64,000 nt of DNA, from NCBI GenBank assembly GCA_946184615.1, contig CAMHFN010000003.1:1-64000 (forward strand). The letters are read 5' to 3'. The position numbers and the translations under genes were made by a program. This document shows positions 25,982 to 35,612 of this stretch, in pieces (the stretch's first letter is position 1; each line of letters opens with the position of its first letter). The stretch comes from an uncultured Bacteroidales bacterium. Its GTDB lineage: Bacteria > Bacteroidota > Bacteroidia > Bacteroidales > F082. Below the pieces are notes generated by a model. It did not search any database. It saw only the letters and a list, made by a program, of their open reading frames with translations, and had not been told where the DNA came from.

Positions 25982-27463
25982 ATGAAAAGAATTCTCTTGT
26001 CGCTCATTTGTTTGATGGCAGCCATTTCCGGCATCGCCCAAAACAAAGTTGTCCACTCCTTCCTCTCGTCTACTACCTATAACGTTCCGGGAGGAACTCC
26101 GTTTATTGAGAATGCTATCGCTTTTGACTGCTCTTCAGTGATTTACAAGCAGTTTGAACCAGGTAAATTTAAAGCCACGGTTGAAATCCAAACCATTTTC
26201 AAACAAGGGGAGAAAGTGTGCAATTTCTCAAAAGAAGCCCTCGACAGTCCAGTGACTGCTGATACAACCAACATTGTAGGTGCATTTGTGGACCAACAAC
26301 GTTTCTCCCTGCCCAATGGCGAATACGCCATGGAAATTACCGTGAAGGACCTCAACGACTCACGGCAAACACCTTACACCTCGACACAGACCGTAGTGAT
26401 CGACTATCCGACGGATGCCCCCGCCGTGTCGGACATCCTGTTGGTAGAGTCCTACAGCAAAGCCACCGCAAATTCAGAATTCACCAAAAGTGGCTATGAC
26501 CTCATCCCTCGCGTATATTCCTTCTATTTGGCCAATGCAAAAGAATTGACGTTCTATGCCGAGCTTTACAATAGCGACAAATATTACCCCGATGGTGGAC
26601 AATATTTGGTAAACTATTACATCCAATCGTATGAGTCGGCAGTCAAGATGAAGGAGTTCAATTACATGAAGCGGACGGAGGTGAGTAATGCCAATATCCT
26701 ATTGAATACCATCAACATCCAGAATCTTCCAACAGGCAACTATTATCTTGTAGTGGAGATGCGTGACCGCAACAACGAACTGCTGTCGTCCAACAGCGTG
26801 TTTTTCCAACGCTATAACCCGGGTTGTGAGATTAATCTGGCCGACTTGAGAGCTACTGCCGTCAACAACACCTTTGCAGCAGAAATCACCAATCTCGATA
26901 CGCTTCGCGAATACCTCCGCTGCCTCAATCCTCGCTGCTCTGAGTCAGAACGCGATTATGTCAACAACCTCGTTAAAACCGATGACAAGGAAACCATGCA
27001 GCAGTTTCTCTATAACTTCTGGAACACCCGAGCCCCGTTTAACCCCAAGGATGCCTGGCAAGAGTATTACGCTCAAGTGAAGCGTGTCAACGCCTCATAT
27101 TCCACGCGTACGAAAAAAGGTTATATGACCGATCGTGGTTATGTGTATCTTCGTTATGGTACCCCTGATAAGATTTGCGAGGAACCATTTGAACCAGGAG
27201 CTTATCCCTACGAGATTTGGCATTATTATGCCGTTGCCGGGCAACGTAATAAACATTGTGTGTTTATGTCACAAGATATGGTGACCAACGACTACCAACT
27301 CATCCATTCCGACATCATAGGCGAGGTCAACAACCCGCGATGGCAGATGATGATTTACTCCCGTTTCTATGGAGCAGACTACGCGGGCGATATTATCGAC
27401 CAAACCGAAGCACCGGCAGCCTGGGGTACCCATGCAGGCGATCTCTACAACAATCCAAGATAA
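25982..27463 (+). CDS. GWxTD domain-containing protein
   Basis: Signal peptide; [27 protein letters not shown]...[19 protein letters not shown]. Confidence 0.85.
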   Translation: MKRILLSLICLMAAISGIAQNKVVHSFLSSTTYNVPGGTPFIENAIAFDCSSVIYKQFEPGKFKATVEIQTIFKQGEKVCNFSKEALDSPVTADTTNIVGAFVDQQRFSLPNGEYAMEITVKDLNDSRQTPYTSTQTVVIDYPTDAPAVSDILLVESYSKATANSEFTKSGYDLIPRVYSFYLANAKELTFYAELYNSDKYYPDGGQYLVNYYIQSYESAVKMKEFNYMKRTEVSNANILLNTINIQNLPTGNYYLVVEMRDRNNELLSSNSVFFQRYNPGCEINLADLRATAVNNTFAAEITNLDTLREYLRCLNPRCSESERDYVNNLVKTDDKETMQQFLYNFWNTRAPFNPKDAWQEYYAQVKRVNASYSTRTKKGYMTDRGYVYLRYGTPDKICEEPFEPGAYPYEIWHYYAVAGQRNKHCVFMSQDMVTNDYQLIHSDIIGEVNNPRWQMMIYSRFYGADYAGDIIDQTEAPAAWGTHAGDLYNNPR

Positions 27464-28292
27464 ATCGGTCATGTCGTACTTGGGCTCGGACATTTGTTGT
27501 TTCATCCTCTACCATTTGGTTCGCTATCGCCGAAAGGTAGTGCGCGATAACCTCATGAAATCATTCCCCGAGAAATCGGCCCAAGAAATCAAAACGATTG
27601 AAAAACAGTTTTATCATAACTTCTGCGATTTAATATCGGAAACCCTGAAACTGCGAAAATGGGAACCTGAAAAAGTGCTTGAGAGGGTGACTGTTACCAA
27701 TCCTGAATTGCTTGAAGATCTGTACCGAAAAGGGAAAAGTGTGTTTTTGGCGATGCATCACTCCAGCAATTGGGAATGGCTTTTGAAAATCCTCTTCACC
27801 ACCTCGTCCCATCACCATTATGCAGTTTACAAAAAGTTGAAAAACCCCTATTTTGATCGACTTGTTTACCAAGTAAGGACCAACCATTCGAAGGATAAGG
27901 AAATCATGATCGAAGATAGGGCATTGAAGGATGTGCTGGAGAGGTTAAACGATACGAGGAACGCTGTGTTGATTCTGGGAGACCAGTCGCCGCGTGGTGC
28001 TGAAACCGATTACTGGACCGACTTCTTGCATCGTGATACCTGTTGGTATACAGGATTGGAGAAACTGGCTCGAAAATACGACTATGCGGTGGTTTATACC
28101 GAGATGGCTCGGGTGGAGCGAGGAAGGTATACGGTGACGTTCAAGCTGATTAGTGAGGATCCCAATTCCGTGGAGGTGGGTATTGTGCTTGAGCAATATG
28201 TGCGCCATGTGGAGCAGTTTATCCTTCATTACCCCAGCAACTGGTTGTGGTCGCATCGACGTTGGAAACATTCAAGACAAAAGGCATCATGA
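27439..28292 (+). CDS. Lysophospholipid/lipid A-type acyltransferase (LpxL/HtrB-like); start uncertain (27439 or 27471)
   Basis: YHLVRYRRKVVRDNLMKSFPEKS; FLAMHHSSNWEWL; GDQSPRG. Confidence 0.85.
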
Positions 28293-29311
28293 AACGGGTG
28301 GCTGTGGTCATATTGAACTACAATGGCAGGAAATTCCTGGCGGAGTTTCTCCCCAATGTCATTGCCAATACTGAGGCCGACCTGGCTGATATTGTAGTGG
28401 CCGACAATGCCTCAACGGACGACTCAGTGGCGTTTATGCGTGAGCATTTCCCTGAAATCCGTCTCATCGAAAATGGGTTCAACGGTGGTTTTGCCACGGG
28501 GTACAACCTCGCACTTCAACAGATAGAGGCAGCGTATTACGTGTTGCTGAACTCTGATATCGAAGTGACACCACGGTGGATTGAACCTATTGTCGCTTTG
28601 ATGGATGCGGATGCCTCGATAGCAGCGTGCCAACCGAAAATCCTTTCGTATTATGAAAGAGAGAAATTTGAGTATGCTGGTGCTGCGGGCGGTTTTATCG
28701 ACCGTTACGGATATCCTTTCTGTAGGGGTCGGGTCTTCCAACATTTGGAAGAGGATAAGGGACAATATGACGACAATTGTGAGGTGTTTTGGGCGACTGG
28801 TGCCTGCATGTTTGTCCGCGCCGACTTGTATCGAAAACATGGAGGTCTCGACGATTCTTTCTTCGCCCACATGGAAGAGATCGACTTTTGCTGGAGGATG
28901 AAGAACTTGGGCTACAAGATTTACTGCTGTCCGCAGTCAAAAGTGTATCATATTGGTGGAGGCACGCTTCCCAAGAGTTCTGCGCGCAAGACGTATCTCA
29001 ATTTTCGCAACAACCTTTCTCTCCTCTATAAAAACTTGCCTTCCAATCGGGTGTTTTGGGTGATCGTCTACCGGATTCTTCTCGACTGGGTGGCCGCATT
29101 CAAGTTTTTGTTTGGAGCCAGTTTTGCCGACTTCTGGGCCGTTACCAGGGCACACGTGGCTTTTTACAAGCGCATTCCTGCTCTCCGTAAACTTAGGAAA
29201 ACATACCGAAATCGCCCGGTGAGCCAGATGTATCAACGGAATATCGTATTTGAAAACTTCCTGAAAGGCAAGAAAAAGTACTCGGAGCTAGATCCTAAGG
29301 AGTTCACGTAA
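28289..29311 (+). CDS. Glycosyltransferase family 2
   Basis: VAVVILNYNGRKFLAEFLPNVI..DIVVADNASTDDSV; ATGACMFVRADLYRKHGGLDD. Confidence 0.92.
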   Translation: MKRVAVVILNYNGRKFLAEFLPNVIANTEADLADIVVADNASTDDSVAFMREHFPEIRLIENGFNGGFATGYNLALQQIEAAYYVLLNSDIEVTPRWIEPIVALMDADASIAACQPKILSYYEREKFEYAGAAGGFIDRYGYPFCRGRVFQHLEEDKGQYDDNCEVFWATGACMFVRADLYRKHGGLDDSFFAHMEEIDFCWRMKNLGYKIYCCPQSKVYHIGGGTLPKSSARKTYLNFRNNLSLLYKNLPSNRVFWVIVYRILLDWVAAFKFLFGASFADFWAVTRAHVAFYKRIPALRKLRKTYRNRPVSQMYQRNIVFENFLKGKKKYSELDPKEFT

Positions 29312-29710
29312 AGCTAATTCGTAGCCTTTTAATCCTTGTCCCATGATGCACTTTTTGCAGGCCTCAGCCGTATAGGAATGATGCCTGTAGGATTCTCGTT
29401 GGCTGATGTCGGTGAGATGTACTTCCACCACGGGAATACCGATGGCCCTGATGCAGTCCGCCAAGGCGATGGAAGTGTGGGCGTAGGCTCCGGGGTTCAT
29501 GACCACACCGTCGAAAAGACGATGGGCTTCCTGTAATTTATCGATGAGATTGCCTTCATGGTTCGACTGGTAATAATCGAGTTCGATATTAGGAAATGTG
29601 CGTTGCAGCCCCAAATAATAGTCCTCAAAAGAAGTTGTTCCGTAAATCTCTGGTTCGCGTTGGCCCAGAAGGTTGAGATTGGGCCCATTGACGATTAAAA
29701 TTTTTTTCAT
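29288..29710 (-). CDS. aroQ: Type II 3-dehydroquinate dehydratase
   Basis: MKKILIVNGPNLNLLGQREPEIYG..QSNHEGNLIDKLQ..NPGAYAHTSIALADC; start at 29710. Confidence 0.95.
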   Translation of the reverse strand: MKKILIVNGPNLNLLGQREPEIYGTTSFEDYYLGLQRTFPNIELDYYQSNHEGNLIDKLQEAHRLFDGVVMNPGAYAHTSIALADCIRAIGIPVVEVHLTDISQRESYRHHSYTAEACKKCIMGQGLKGYELALRELLRI

Positions 29711-29761
29711 AGTGCAAAAGTAATAAATATTATCGTTATATTTGTGGCAAATTGCAAAATC

Positions 29762-30775
29762 ATGAATTTCGTATCCATCGGAAAAACTGGACTGAAGGTC
29801 AATAAGAACGGTTTTGGTGCTTTGCCCATCCAACGTGTTGGTATGAAGGAGGCCGTGTATCTGCTTCAGAAAGCCTATAATAACGGTATCGATTTCTACG
29901 ATACGGCTCGGTTCTACACCGACAGTGAGGAGAAAATCGGGGAAGCCTTGTCGCATTGTCGTGATAAAATCGTCATTGCTTCCAAAACAGGTGCTGTCAC
30001 AGTGGAAGAGTTTTGGAACCAATTACATACCACCTTGAAGAACCTCAAGACGGACTATCTCGACATCTACCAGTTTCACAATCCGGCCTATTGCCCCAAA
30101 CCAGGTGATCAGGCAGGTTTGTACGATGCTATCAAGGTGGCCCAACGGCAGGGTAAGGTGCGTTTCATCGGCATCAGCAACCATCGCCAGAGAGTTGCCA
30201 TGGAGGCGATAGAGAGTGGCCTTTACGATACGTTGCAATACCCATTTTCCTATCTGTCTGCCCCAGAGGACGAGGCTATTGTGAAAGCTGCATTGAAGCA
30301 TGATATGGGATTTATCTGCATGAAGGCGCTTGCGGGAGGTTTGATCAATGACTCTGCTTTGGCATACGCTTATCTCAATCAATATAATGTGCTACCTATT
30401 TGGGGCATCCAGCGTGAGCATGAATTGGATGAGTTCCTTTCGTATCAGACGGTAGCTCCTGAAATGAACTCCGAGCGCTGGGCCAAAGTGGAGGAGGAGC
30501 GTAAGAACCTTTCGGGGGACTTCTGCCGTGGTTGTGGCTATTGTATGCCTTGTACGGTAGGCATCCAGATCAACGATTGCAACCGCATGAGCCTCTTCTT
30601 GCGTCGTGCACCCTTGAGTGTCTATCTCACTGAGGAATGGGCCGAGAAGATGAAACTGATCGAAGACTGCGTCGACTGTGGACAATGTAAGACGAAATGC
30701 CCATACGGCCTTGATATCCCTCGTCTTTTGAAGAGGAATTACGAAGATTTCCAAACTTTTTGGAACCATAAATAA
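29762..30775 (+). CDS. Aldo/keto reductase with C-terminal 4Fe-4S domain
   Basis: GIDFYDTARFYTDSEEKIGEAL; CRGCGYCMPC and CVDCGQCKTKCP. Confidence 0.9.
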   Translation: MNFVSIGKTGLKVNKNGFGALPIQRVGMKEAVYLLQKAYNNGIDFYDTARFYTDSEEKIGEALSHCRDKIVIASKTGAVTVEEFWNQLHTTLKNLKTDYLDIYQFHNPAYCPKPGDQAGLYDAIKVAQRQGKVRFIGISNHRQRVAMEAIESGLYDTLQYPFSYLSAPEDEAIVKAALKHDMGFICMKALAGGLINDSALAYAYLNQYNVLPIWGIQREHELDEFLSYQTVAPEMNSERWAKVEEERKNLSGDFCRGCGYCMPCTVGIQINDCNRMSLFLRRAPLSVYLTEEWAEKMKLIEDCVDCGQCKTKCPYGLDIPRLLKRNYEDFQTFWNHK

Positions 30776-30795
30776 GTTTTTTATTACTTTTGCAG

Positions 30796-30996
30796 TCGAT
30801 ATGTGGTGTCCGAAAGGACTCAATAGGGAATCGGGTGTGAATCCCGGACAGTTCCCGCTGCTGTGTCGGTTGGACGCTTGCCACTACGCCACTGTCAGAC
30901 CCTCCATCTGATGGGAAGGCGGCAAGTAGAGACCCAAGTCAGAAGACCTGCCTCATGTCGGTAAAACAAGGCTTTCGGGATAAGAGCCGGCGTTCA
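30796..30996 (+). promoter_or_regulatory. Cobalamin riboswitch
   Basis: GGGAATCGGGTGTGAATCCCGGACAGTTCCCGCTGCTGT...CCACTGT...CAAGTCAGAAGACCTGCC. Confidence 0.93.
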
Positions 30997-31066
30997 TATT
31001 AATAGGTGTACCCGACCCCGACTTGAAAGTTTTGAGGGAATTTGAAATTATTAACCTTTAAAACTT

Positions 31067-32275
31067 ATGCGTATGCGTATTAAAAACTTTACTCTTTTGT
31101 TCCTTATGGGAATTTTCGGTCTGTTTACGAACAACCTTTTTGCTCAAGAAGATGCCACCATCGCCCCTGAAAACATCAAGTATTGGATTGGAGAGGGCAA
31201 CACGGAGATTATTTTTATTGCCAATTGGGCATCACCTGACACCGCCTTGGCATGGGGCTATCGCACGAATGCGGAAACCCTTATGGTAAAGGATGTGATG
31301 GATGCTATCGTCGAGGCTGACTATCGTATTGATTATGAGGCCAGCGGTAGTTGGTTGACCGACATAACCTTCAATGATGGTGTCTTAAATCTGGCTCTTG
31401 CCGGTGGTTATTGGATGTATAATGTGAATGGTATCACGGCAGGGAATTACTTTGACGCTCAACCTGTGGTCAATGGTGACGTGATCAAATTTGGCGACGA
31501 ATCCTGCGGTATCATCACGGATCCGGAAATGTATACTTACATCTGGACCAAGGAAGTCGCCCCTGTCTATGCTCTCGCTGACGAAGCCATGATTGATCCT
31601 TCCGAGATCCTGTATTGGATTGGTGAAGGTGCGAACGAAGTCGTTTTCGCGGTGAACTTCGCTGAACCCGAGGATGTGTGCTATGCTTGGGGCTTCCGCT
31701 TTGCTGCCGAAAATATCACCATTAAGGAAATGATGGAAGCGATCGCAGAAGTAGACCACCGCTTCTTTTTCAATGATGCTCCTTCTTCCTACGGTGGCTA
31801 TATGCTTACCGACCTCGCTTTTGATTATAATGGGAAGCATTATGTCCTTCAAGGTTATAATGCCATGTATAATCTGAATGGCGGAGCGGTATGGTACACT
31901 TTTGATGCTCAAACCGTGGTAAACGGTGATTTCGTGAAATGGGGTGACTACAACATTGGTACGGAGATTGCTCCTTGGACCTACGTTTGGGAAACTCCTG
32001 TGCGTCCTGTGATAGCTTATGACAACGTGTCCGAACAGAACGTTTCCATGTCGCTGTACCCCAATCCCGCCACTTCCTACACCATGCTCGAAGTGGGTGT
32101 GAACCATGCCACCATCACGGTTACCGATCTTCAAGGTCGTGTGCTTCGTAACTTTGCTGTGACGAATGCTAGTGAGCCTGTCCGCATTGAGACCGAAGGC
32201 TTCCAAGCCGGTCTGTACTTTGTAACGGTGAGCGATGGTGCTACCCATCAGACCCTGAAGCTCTCTGTGAAATGA
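31067..32275 (+). CDS. B12-riboswitch-controlled secreted protein with duplicated domain and T9SS sorting domain
   Basis: Two copies of Y-WIGEGxxExxFxxNxAxP...AWGxR...; SLYPNPATSYTMLEV. Confidence 0.8.
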   Translation: MRMRIKNFTLLFLMGIFGLFTNNLFAQEDATIAPENIKYWIGEGNTEIIFIANWASPDTALAWGYRTNAETLMVKDVMDAIVEADYRIDYEASGSWLTDITFNDGVLNLALAGGYWMYNVNGITAGNYFDAQPVVNGDVIKFGDESCGIITDPEMYTYIWTKEVAPVYALADEAMIDPSEILYWIGEGANEVVFAVNFAEPEDVCYAWGFRFAAENITIKEMMEAIAEVDHRFFFNDAPSSYGGYMLTDLAFDYNGKHYVLQGYNAMYNLNGGAVWYTFDAQTVVNGDFVKWGDYNIGTEIAPWTYVWETPVRPVIAYDNVSEQNVSMSLYPNPATSYTMLEVGVNHATITVTDLQGRVLRNFAVTNASEPVRIETEGFQAGLYFVTVSDGATHQTLKLSVK

Positions 32276-33252
32276 GAAAAATCTTATCCATATTTTTAGT
32301 GATCCTTCCGCTTTTGTCGGTGGCTCAATTTGAGCCATCGACAGGGCAGGAGGCCTATGGACCCATCCATGCCGACTCGTCGGTATTCGTTGCCTGGGCC
32401 ACAAACTGCGTGGTAGAACCTGGTCCGATGAACATCACGAATCCCGATGCTGGCGTGGCTGGTGCTGGTTGGCCTGCAGAAAACGCTGTGGGTGCTCCTG
32501 AAGGCACGTATGGCGTTACCTGTCTCGGCGATGGGGGCTGTGCAACATTAACGTTCAGTTCTCCTATTTATAATGGACCTGGACCGGATTTCGCTGTGTT
32601 CGAGAACGGTTTTGCCAATGCCCAAGATCCCAATATGCTTTTCCTGGAGTTGGCTTTCGTGGAGGTTAGCTCTGATGGAGAGCACTTCTTCCGTTTCCCA
32701 GCCTATTTCAATGCCCCCCAAGAACCCCAACTGGGCGGTATGGGCTGTACTGATCCCAACTTGATTCATAACCTGGCTGGCCAATATGTCGCCATGTATG
32801 GCACACCTTTCGACTTGGATGAAGTGGAGGACAACCCGCTGCTTGACAAAGATAACGTGACTCATGTCAGAGTGGTTGACGTGGTGGGATGCATTGATCC
32901 ACAATATGCGACCTACGATTGTCAAGGACATGTCATTAATGATCCTTGGCCGACACCATTCCCATCAAGCGGATTCGACCTTGATGCTGTAGGTGTGATT
33001 CATGACTTAAAACATCACGACATTGTTGATAATACTATTGAAATATTGAGTTTGTTTCCCAATCCAGCCCATGATATTTTGCGAGTGAAAGGGGCTTCGT
33101 CTGTGTCAATGACCGTGTTCTCATTGTCGGGTCAGCAACTGCTTTCATCGGATAGTAATAGTTTGGATGTCTCCCCGCTTCCCAATGGTATCTATTTGGT
33201 TCGTGTTGTGACGGAGGGAGAAACCCTAGTGAACAAATTCGTTAAAAACTGA
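32272..33252 (+). CDS. Secreted cell-surface protein with T9SS sorting domain
   Basis: APEGTYGVTCLGDGGCATLTF..DFAVFENGF..; SLFPNPAHDILRVKG. Confidence 0.75.
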   Translation: MRKILSIFLVILPLLSVAQFEPSTGQEAYGPIHADSSVFVAWATNCVVEPGPMNITNPDAGVAGAGWPAENAVGAPEGTYGVTCLGDGGCATLTFSSPIYNGPGPDFAVFENGFANAQDPNMLFLELAFVEVSSDGEHFFRFPAYFNAPQEPQLGGMGCTDPNLIHNLAGQYVAMYGTPFDLDEVEDNPLLDKDNVTHVRVVDVVGCIDPQYATYDCQGHVINDPWPTPFPSSGFDLDAVGVIHDLKHHDIVDNTIEILSLFPNPAHDILRVKGASSVSMTVFSLSGQQLLSSDSNSLDVSPLPNGIYLVRVVTEGETLVNKFVKN

Positions 33253-34343
33253 TGTTTATGAAAAAAATAGCTTTAGTGGTTTTATGCGTCATTTCGATTC
33301 TGCTTACGGCTTGTGGTCCTAAAGACCCTTTGCCGGACCAACATGACGTAATTGTGAGAGGAAAAGGGCTCTTTGTCCTCAATGAGGGCAATTTTGGTTA
33401 TGCCAATGCCAGTTTGACGTTTTATGATCCAACGGCCGACACTGTGGCGAATAACCTGTTTTATCGTGTCAATGGTGCTCCCATTGGCGATGTGGGGCAG
33501 AGCCTTGCTTTGATGGATGGGAACCTTTATGTCGTGGTGAACAACAGTAAATACATCTATAAGATGAATGCTGGGACCCTTGCCGTTGATACCACAAAAC
33601 CGTTTAAGCTAACCGATTTCTATTCACCGCGTTACATGCTTCCTGTAGCTCCTGATAAGGCCTATGTTTCTGACCTTGTGGGTACAGAACTTTGGATTGT
33701 AAATCCGCAAGATATGACCCATACGGGTACGATAAGCATGGGCAAGTCCACCGAGACCATGGTCCAACTGGGTCGTGAACTCTATGTGACTAACTGGTCT
33801 AGATACTATGTCCCAGGGATGCAAAACAACACCGTTCAAGTGGTTGATATCGACAACGATGTGAAAGTTGCAGATATCGTAGTTGGTTGCGAACCTAACG
33901 GAATGGTAGTGGATAGAAATGGCAATCTGTGGGTGCTTTGCGAAGGTGATGCCAATGATGAGACGGTGCCCAGCACACTGTGGGAGATCAATCCGATCAC
34001 CAAGCAATCCTCGTTGGTGGTTCGTTTTGAGAAGAAAGCCCTGAACCTGGCCATCGATCCAACGGGTACCTATTTGTACTTTGTTTATGGCGGTGATTGG
34101 GTCGTCGGGGGCGATGTGTGTCGCATCCATATAGACCAACCCCATGCGGAGGACAGTTTTGTCATTCCTGCCGAGGGTAGGATGTTCTATAAGATGGCCG
34201 TAAATCCCGTTAACGGTGATATTTATCTCTCCGATGCCAAGACCTACACGATGAACGGCACGGTTTACCGTTATTCATCCGATGGTGTGCTCCTCAGCTC
34301 TTTCGATGCAGGAATTTGTCCGGGATTTATGGTTTTTAATTAA
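33252..34343 (+). CDS. Beta-propeller lipoprotein, YncE/DUF5074-like; candidate BtuG-type B12 surface protein
   Basis: Lipobox LLTACGPK; GLFVLNEGNFGYANASLTFYDP; repeated blades; B12 operon context. Confidence 0.75.
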   Translation: MFMKKIALVVLCVISILLTACGPKDPLPDQHDVIVRGKGLFVLNEGNFGYANASLTFYDPTADTVANNLFYRVNGAPIGDVGQSLALMDGNLYVVVNNSKYIYKMNAGTLAVDTTKPFKLTDFYSPRYMLPVAPDKAYVSDLVGTELWIVNPQDMTHTGTISMGKSTETMVQLGRELYVTNWSRYYVPGMQNNTVQVVDIDNDVKVADIVVGCEPNGMVVDRNGNLWVLCEGDANDETVPSTLWEINPITKQSSLVVRFEKKALNLAIDPTGTYLYFVYGGDWVVGGDVCRIHIDQPHAEDSFVIPAEGRMFYKMAVNPVNGDIYLSDAKTYTMNGTVYRYSSDGVLLSSFDAGICPGFMVFN

Positions 34344-34352
34344 AAAGACAGA

Positions 34353-34514
34353 ATGAAGAAGATTTGTCCTAAGTGTGGTAAGGAATTTGAGTGTGTTCAT
34401 TCGGTGGACTGCTGGTGTGTTAAGGTTCATTTGACCGACGAAGCTCGGCAAAAGCTGAAAGTCTATAACAATTGTTTATGTAAGGAATGTCTCGAAAGCT
34501 TTGCCCAATCGTGA
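34353..34514 (+). CDS. Cysteine-rich CWC family protein (53 aa)
   Basis: MKKICPKCGKEFECVHSVDCWCVKVHLTDEARQKLKVYNNCLCKECLESFAQS. Confidence 0.75.
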   Translation: MKKICPKCGKEFECVHSVDCWCVKVHLTDEARQKLKVYNNCLCKECLESFAQS

Positions 34515-35578
34515 TGTTATGGATGCTCTCGGTGCTGCTGCTGGCATCGTGTGTATCGAAGACGGTACAGGAGTCTCCTTCTTCCCCCCAAGGGGAGAAT
34601 TTGATGCGCTATGCTCGTAATGTAGCTGTGTACGAAGCCGATTCGGGCTATCAGATGGAGGTCTGTAATCCTTGGGACACAACGGTTTCATTGGGTAGCT
34701 ATTTCATTCCTGAGGAGGGATTGGGTTCGGTCATCTGCTTCTCGTCTACCCAATGGTCGGTGTTTCTCCAATTAGGAGAGATTGCTCGTGTAAAAGGACT
34801 GTTGGAAGGTCGCTATGTACACGACCAGCGGATGAAGGACTTGCTCGCCGAAGGAAAGGTAAAAGATGTTGGCACAGAAACAGCCAAAAACATCGAGATG
34901 ATGATCCAGATGCATCCTGATGTCATCCTGTATTCCCCTTATTTCGATGGCAACCAAGATCCGCTTAAGGTAACCGGAGCTATGCTCTTTCCCTTTGCCG
35001 ATTATCTGGAAACCACCCCGCTGGGACGCGCGGAATGGATTCGTGTCGTGGGTATGATGACGGGCCGTCGTGTTGATGCCGATGCTTGGTTCAATGATAT
35101 CGAAGCGCGTTACAATGCCTTGAAAGACCTTTGTGCCGATGTAGAGACTCGCCCCACGGTGTTCTCGGACTTGGCCTTCAACGGGCAGTGGTACGTGGCG
35201 GGGGGACAGAGTTATATCGCCCAGTTATTTCGGGATGCTGGGGCCGACTATATTTGGAAGGACGACCCTTCCACCGCCAGCTTCCCATTGGATTCGGAGA
35301 CCATCCTTGCCAAAGCCCAACATGCTGATTTCTGGCGTGTTACCAATTCGTCGTCCCTAGCCATGACTTACGAGTCACTGAAGCGTGAAAACGCAGTGTA
35401 TGCGCTCTTTGACGCTTATAAAAACCACAAGATCTTTGTTTGCGACATCCAGCCAACAGGCTATTTTGAAAAATCCCAAATTGAGCCGGATATCCTTCTT
35501 TCGGATTTCATCGCCATCTTCCATCCCGAAAAACTGGGAGAGGGGTATCAATCAAAGTATTATCATTTGATGGAGTGA
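34514..35578 (+). CDS. ABC transporter substrate-binding lipoprotein, BtuF-like; likely start 34514
   Basis: MLWMLSVLLLASCVSK; periplasmic-binding family reading; TGATG overlap with CWC gene. Confidence 0.8.
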   Translation: MLWMLSVLLLASCVSKTVQESPSSPQGENLMRYARNVAVYEADSGYQMEVCNPWDTTVSLGSYFIPEEGLGSVICFSSTQWSVFLQLGEIARVKGLLEGRYVHDQRMKDLLAEGKVKDVGTETAKNIEMMIQMHPDVILYSPYFDGNQDPLKVTGAMLFPFADYLETTPLGRAEWIRVVGMMTGRRVDADAWFNDIEARYNALKDLCADVETRPTVFSDLAFNGQWYVAGGQSYIAQLFRDAGADYIWKDDPSTASFPLDSETILAKAQHADFWRVTNSSSLAMTYESLKRENAVYALFDAYKNHKIFVCDIQPTGYFEKSQIEPDILLSDFIAIFHPEKLGEGYQSKYYHLME

Positions 35579-35612
35579 GCGCTTTAAAAGCTTTAAAAGC
35601 GGAGGACTCCTT

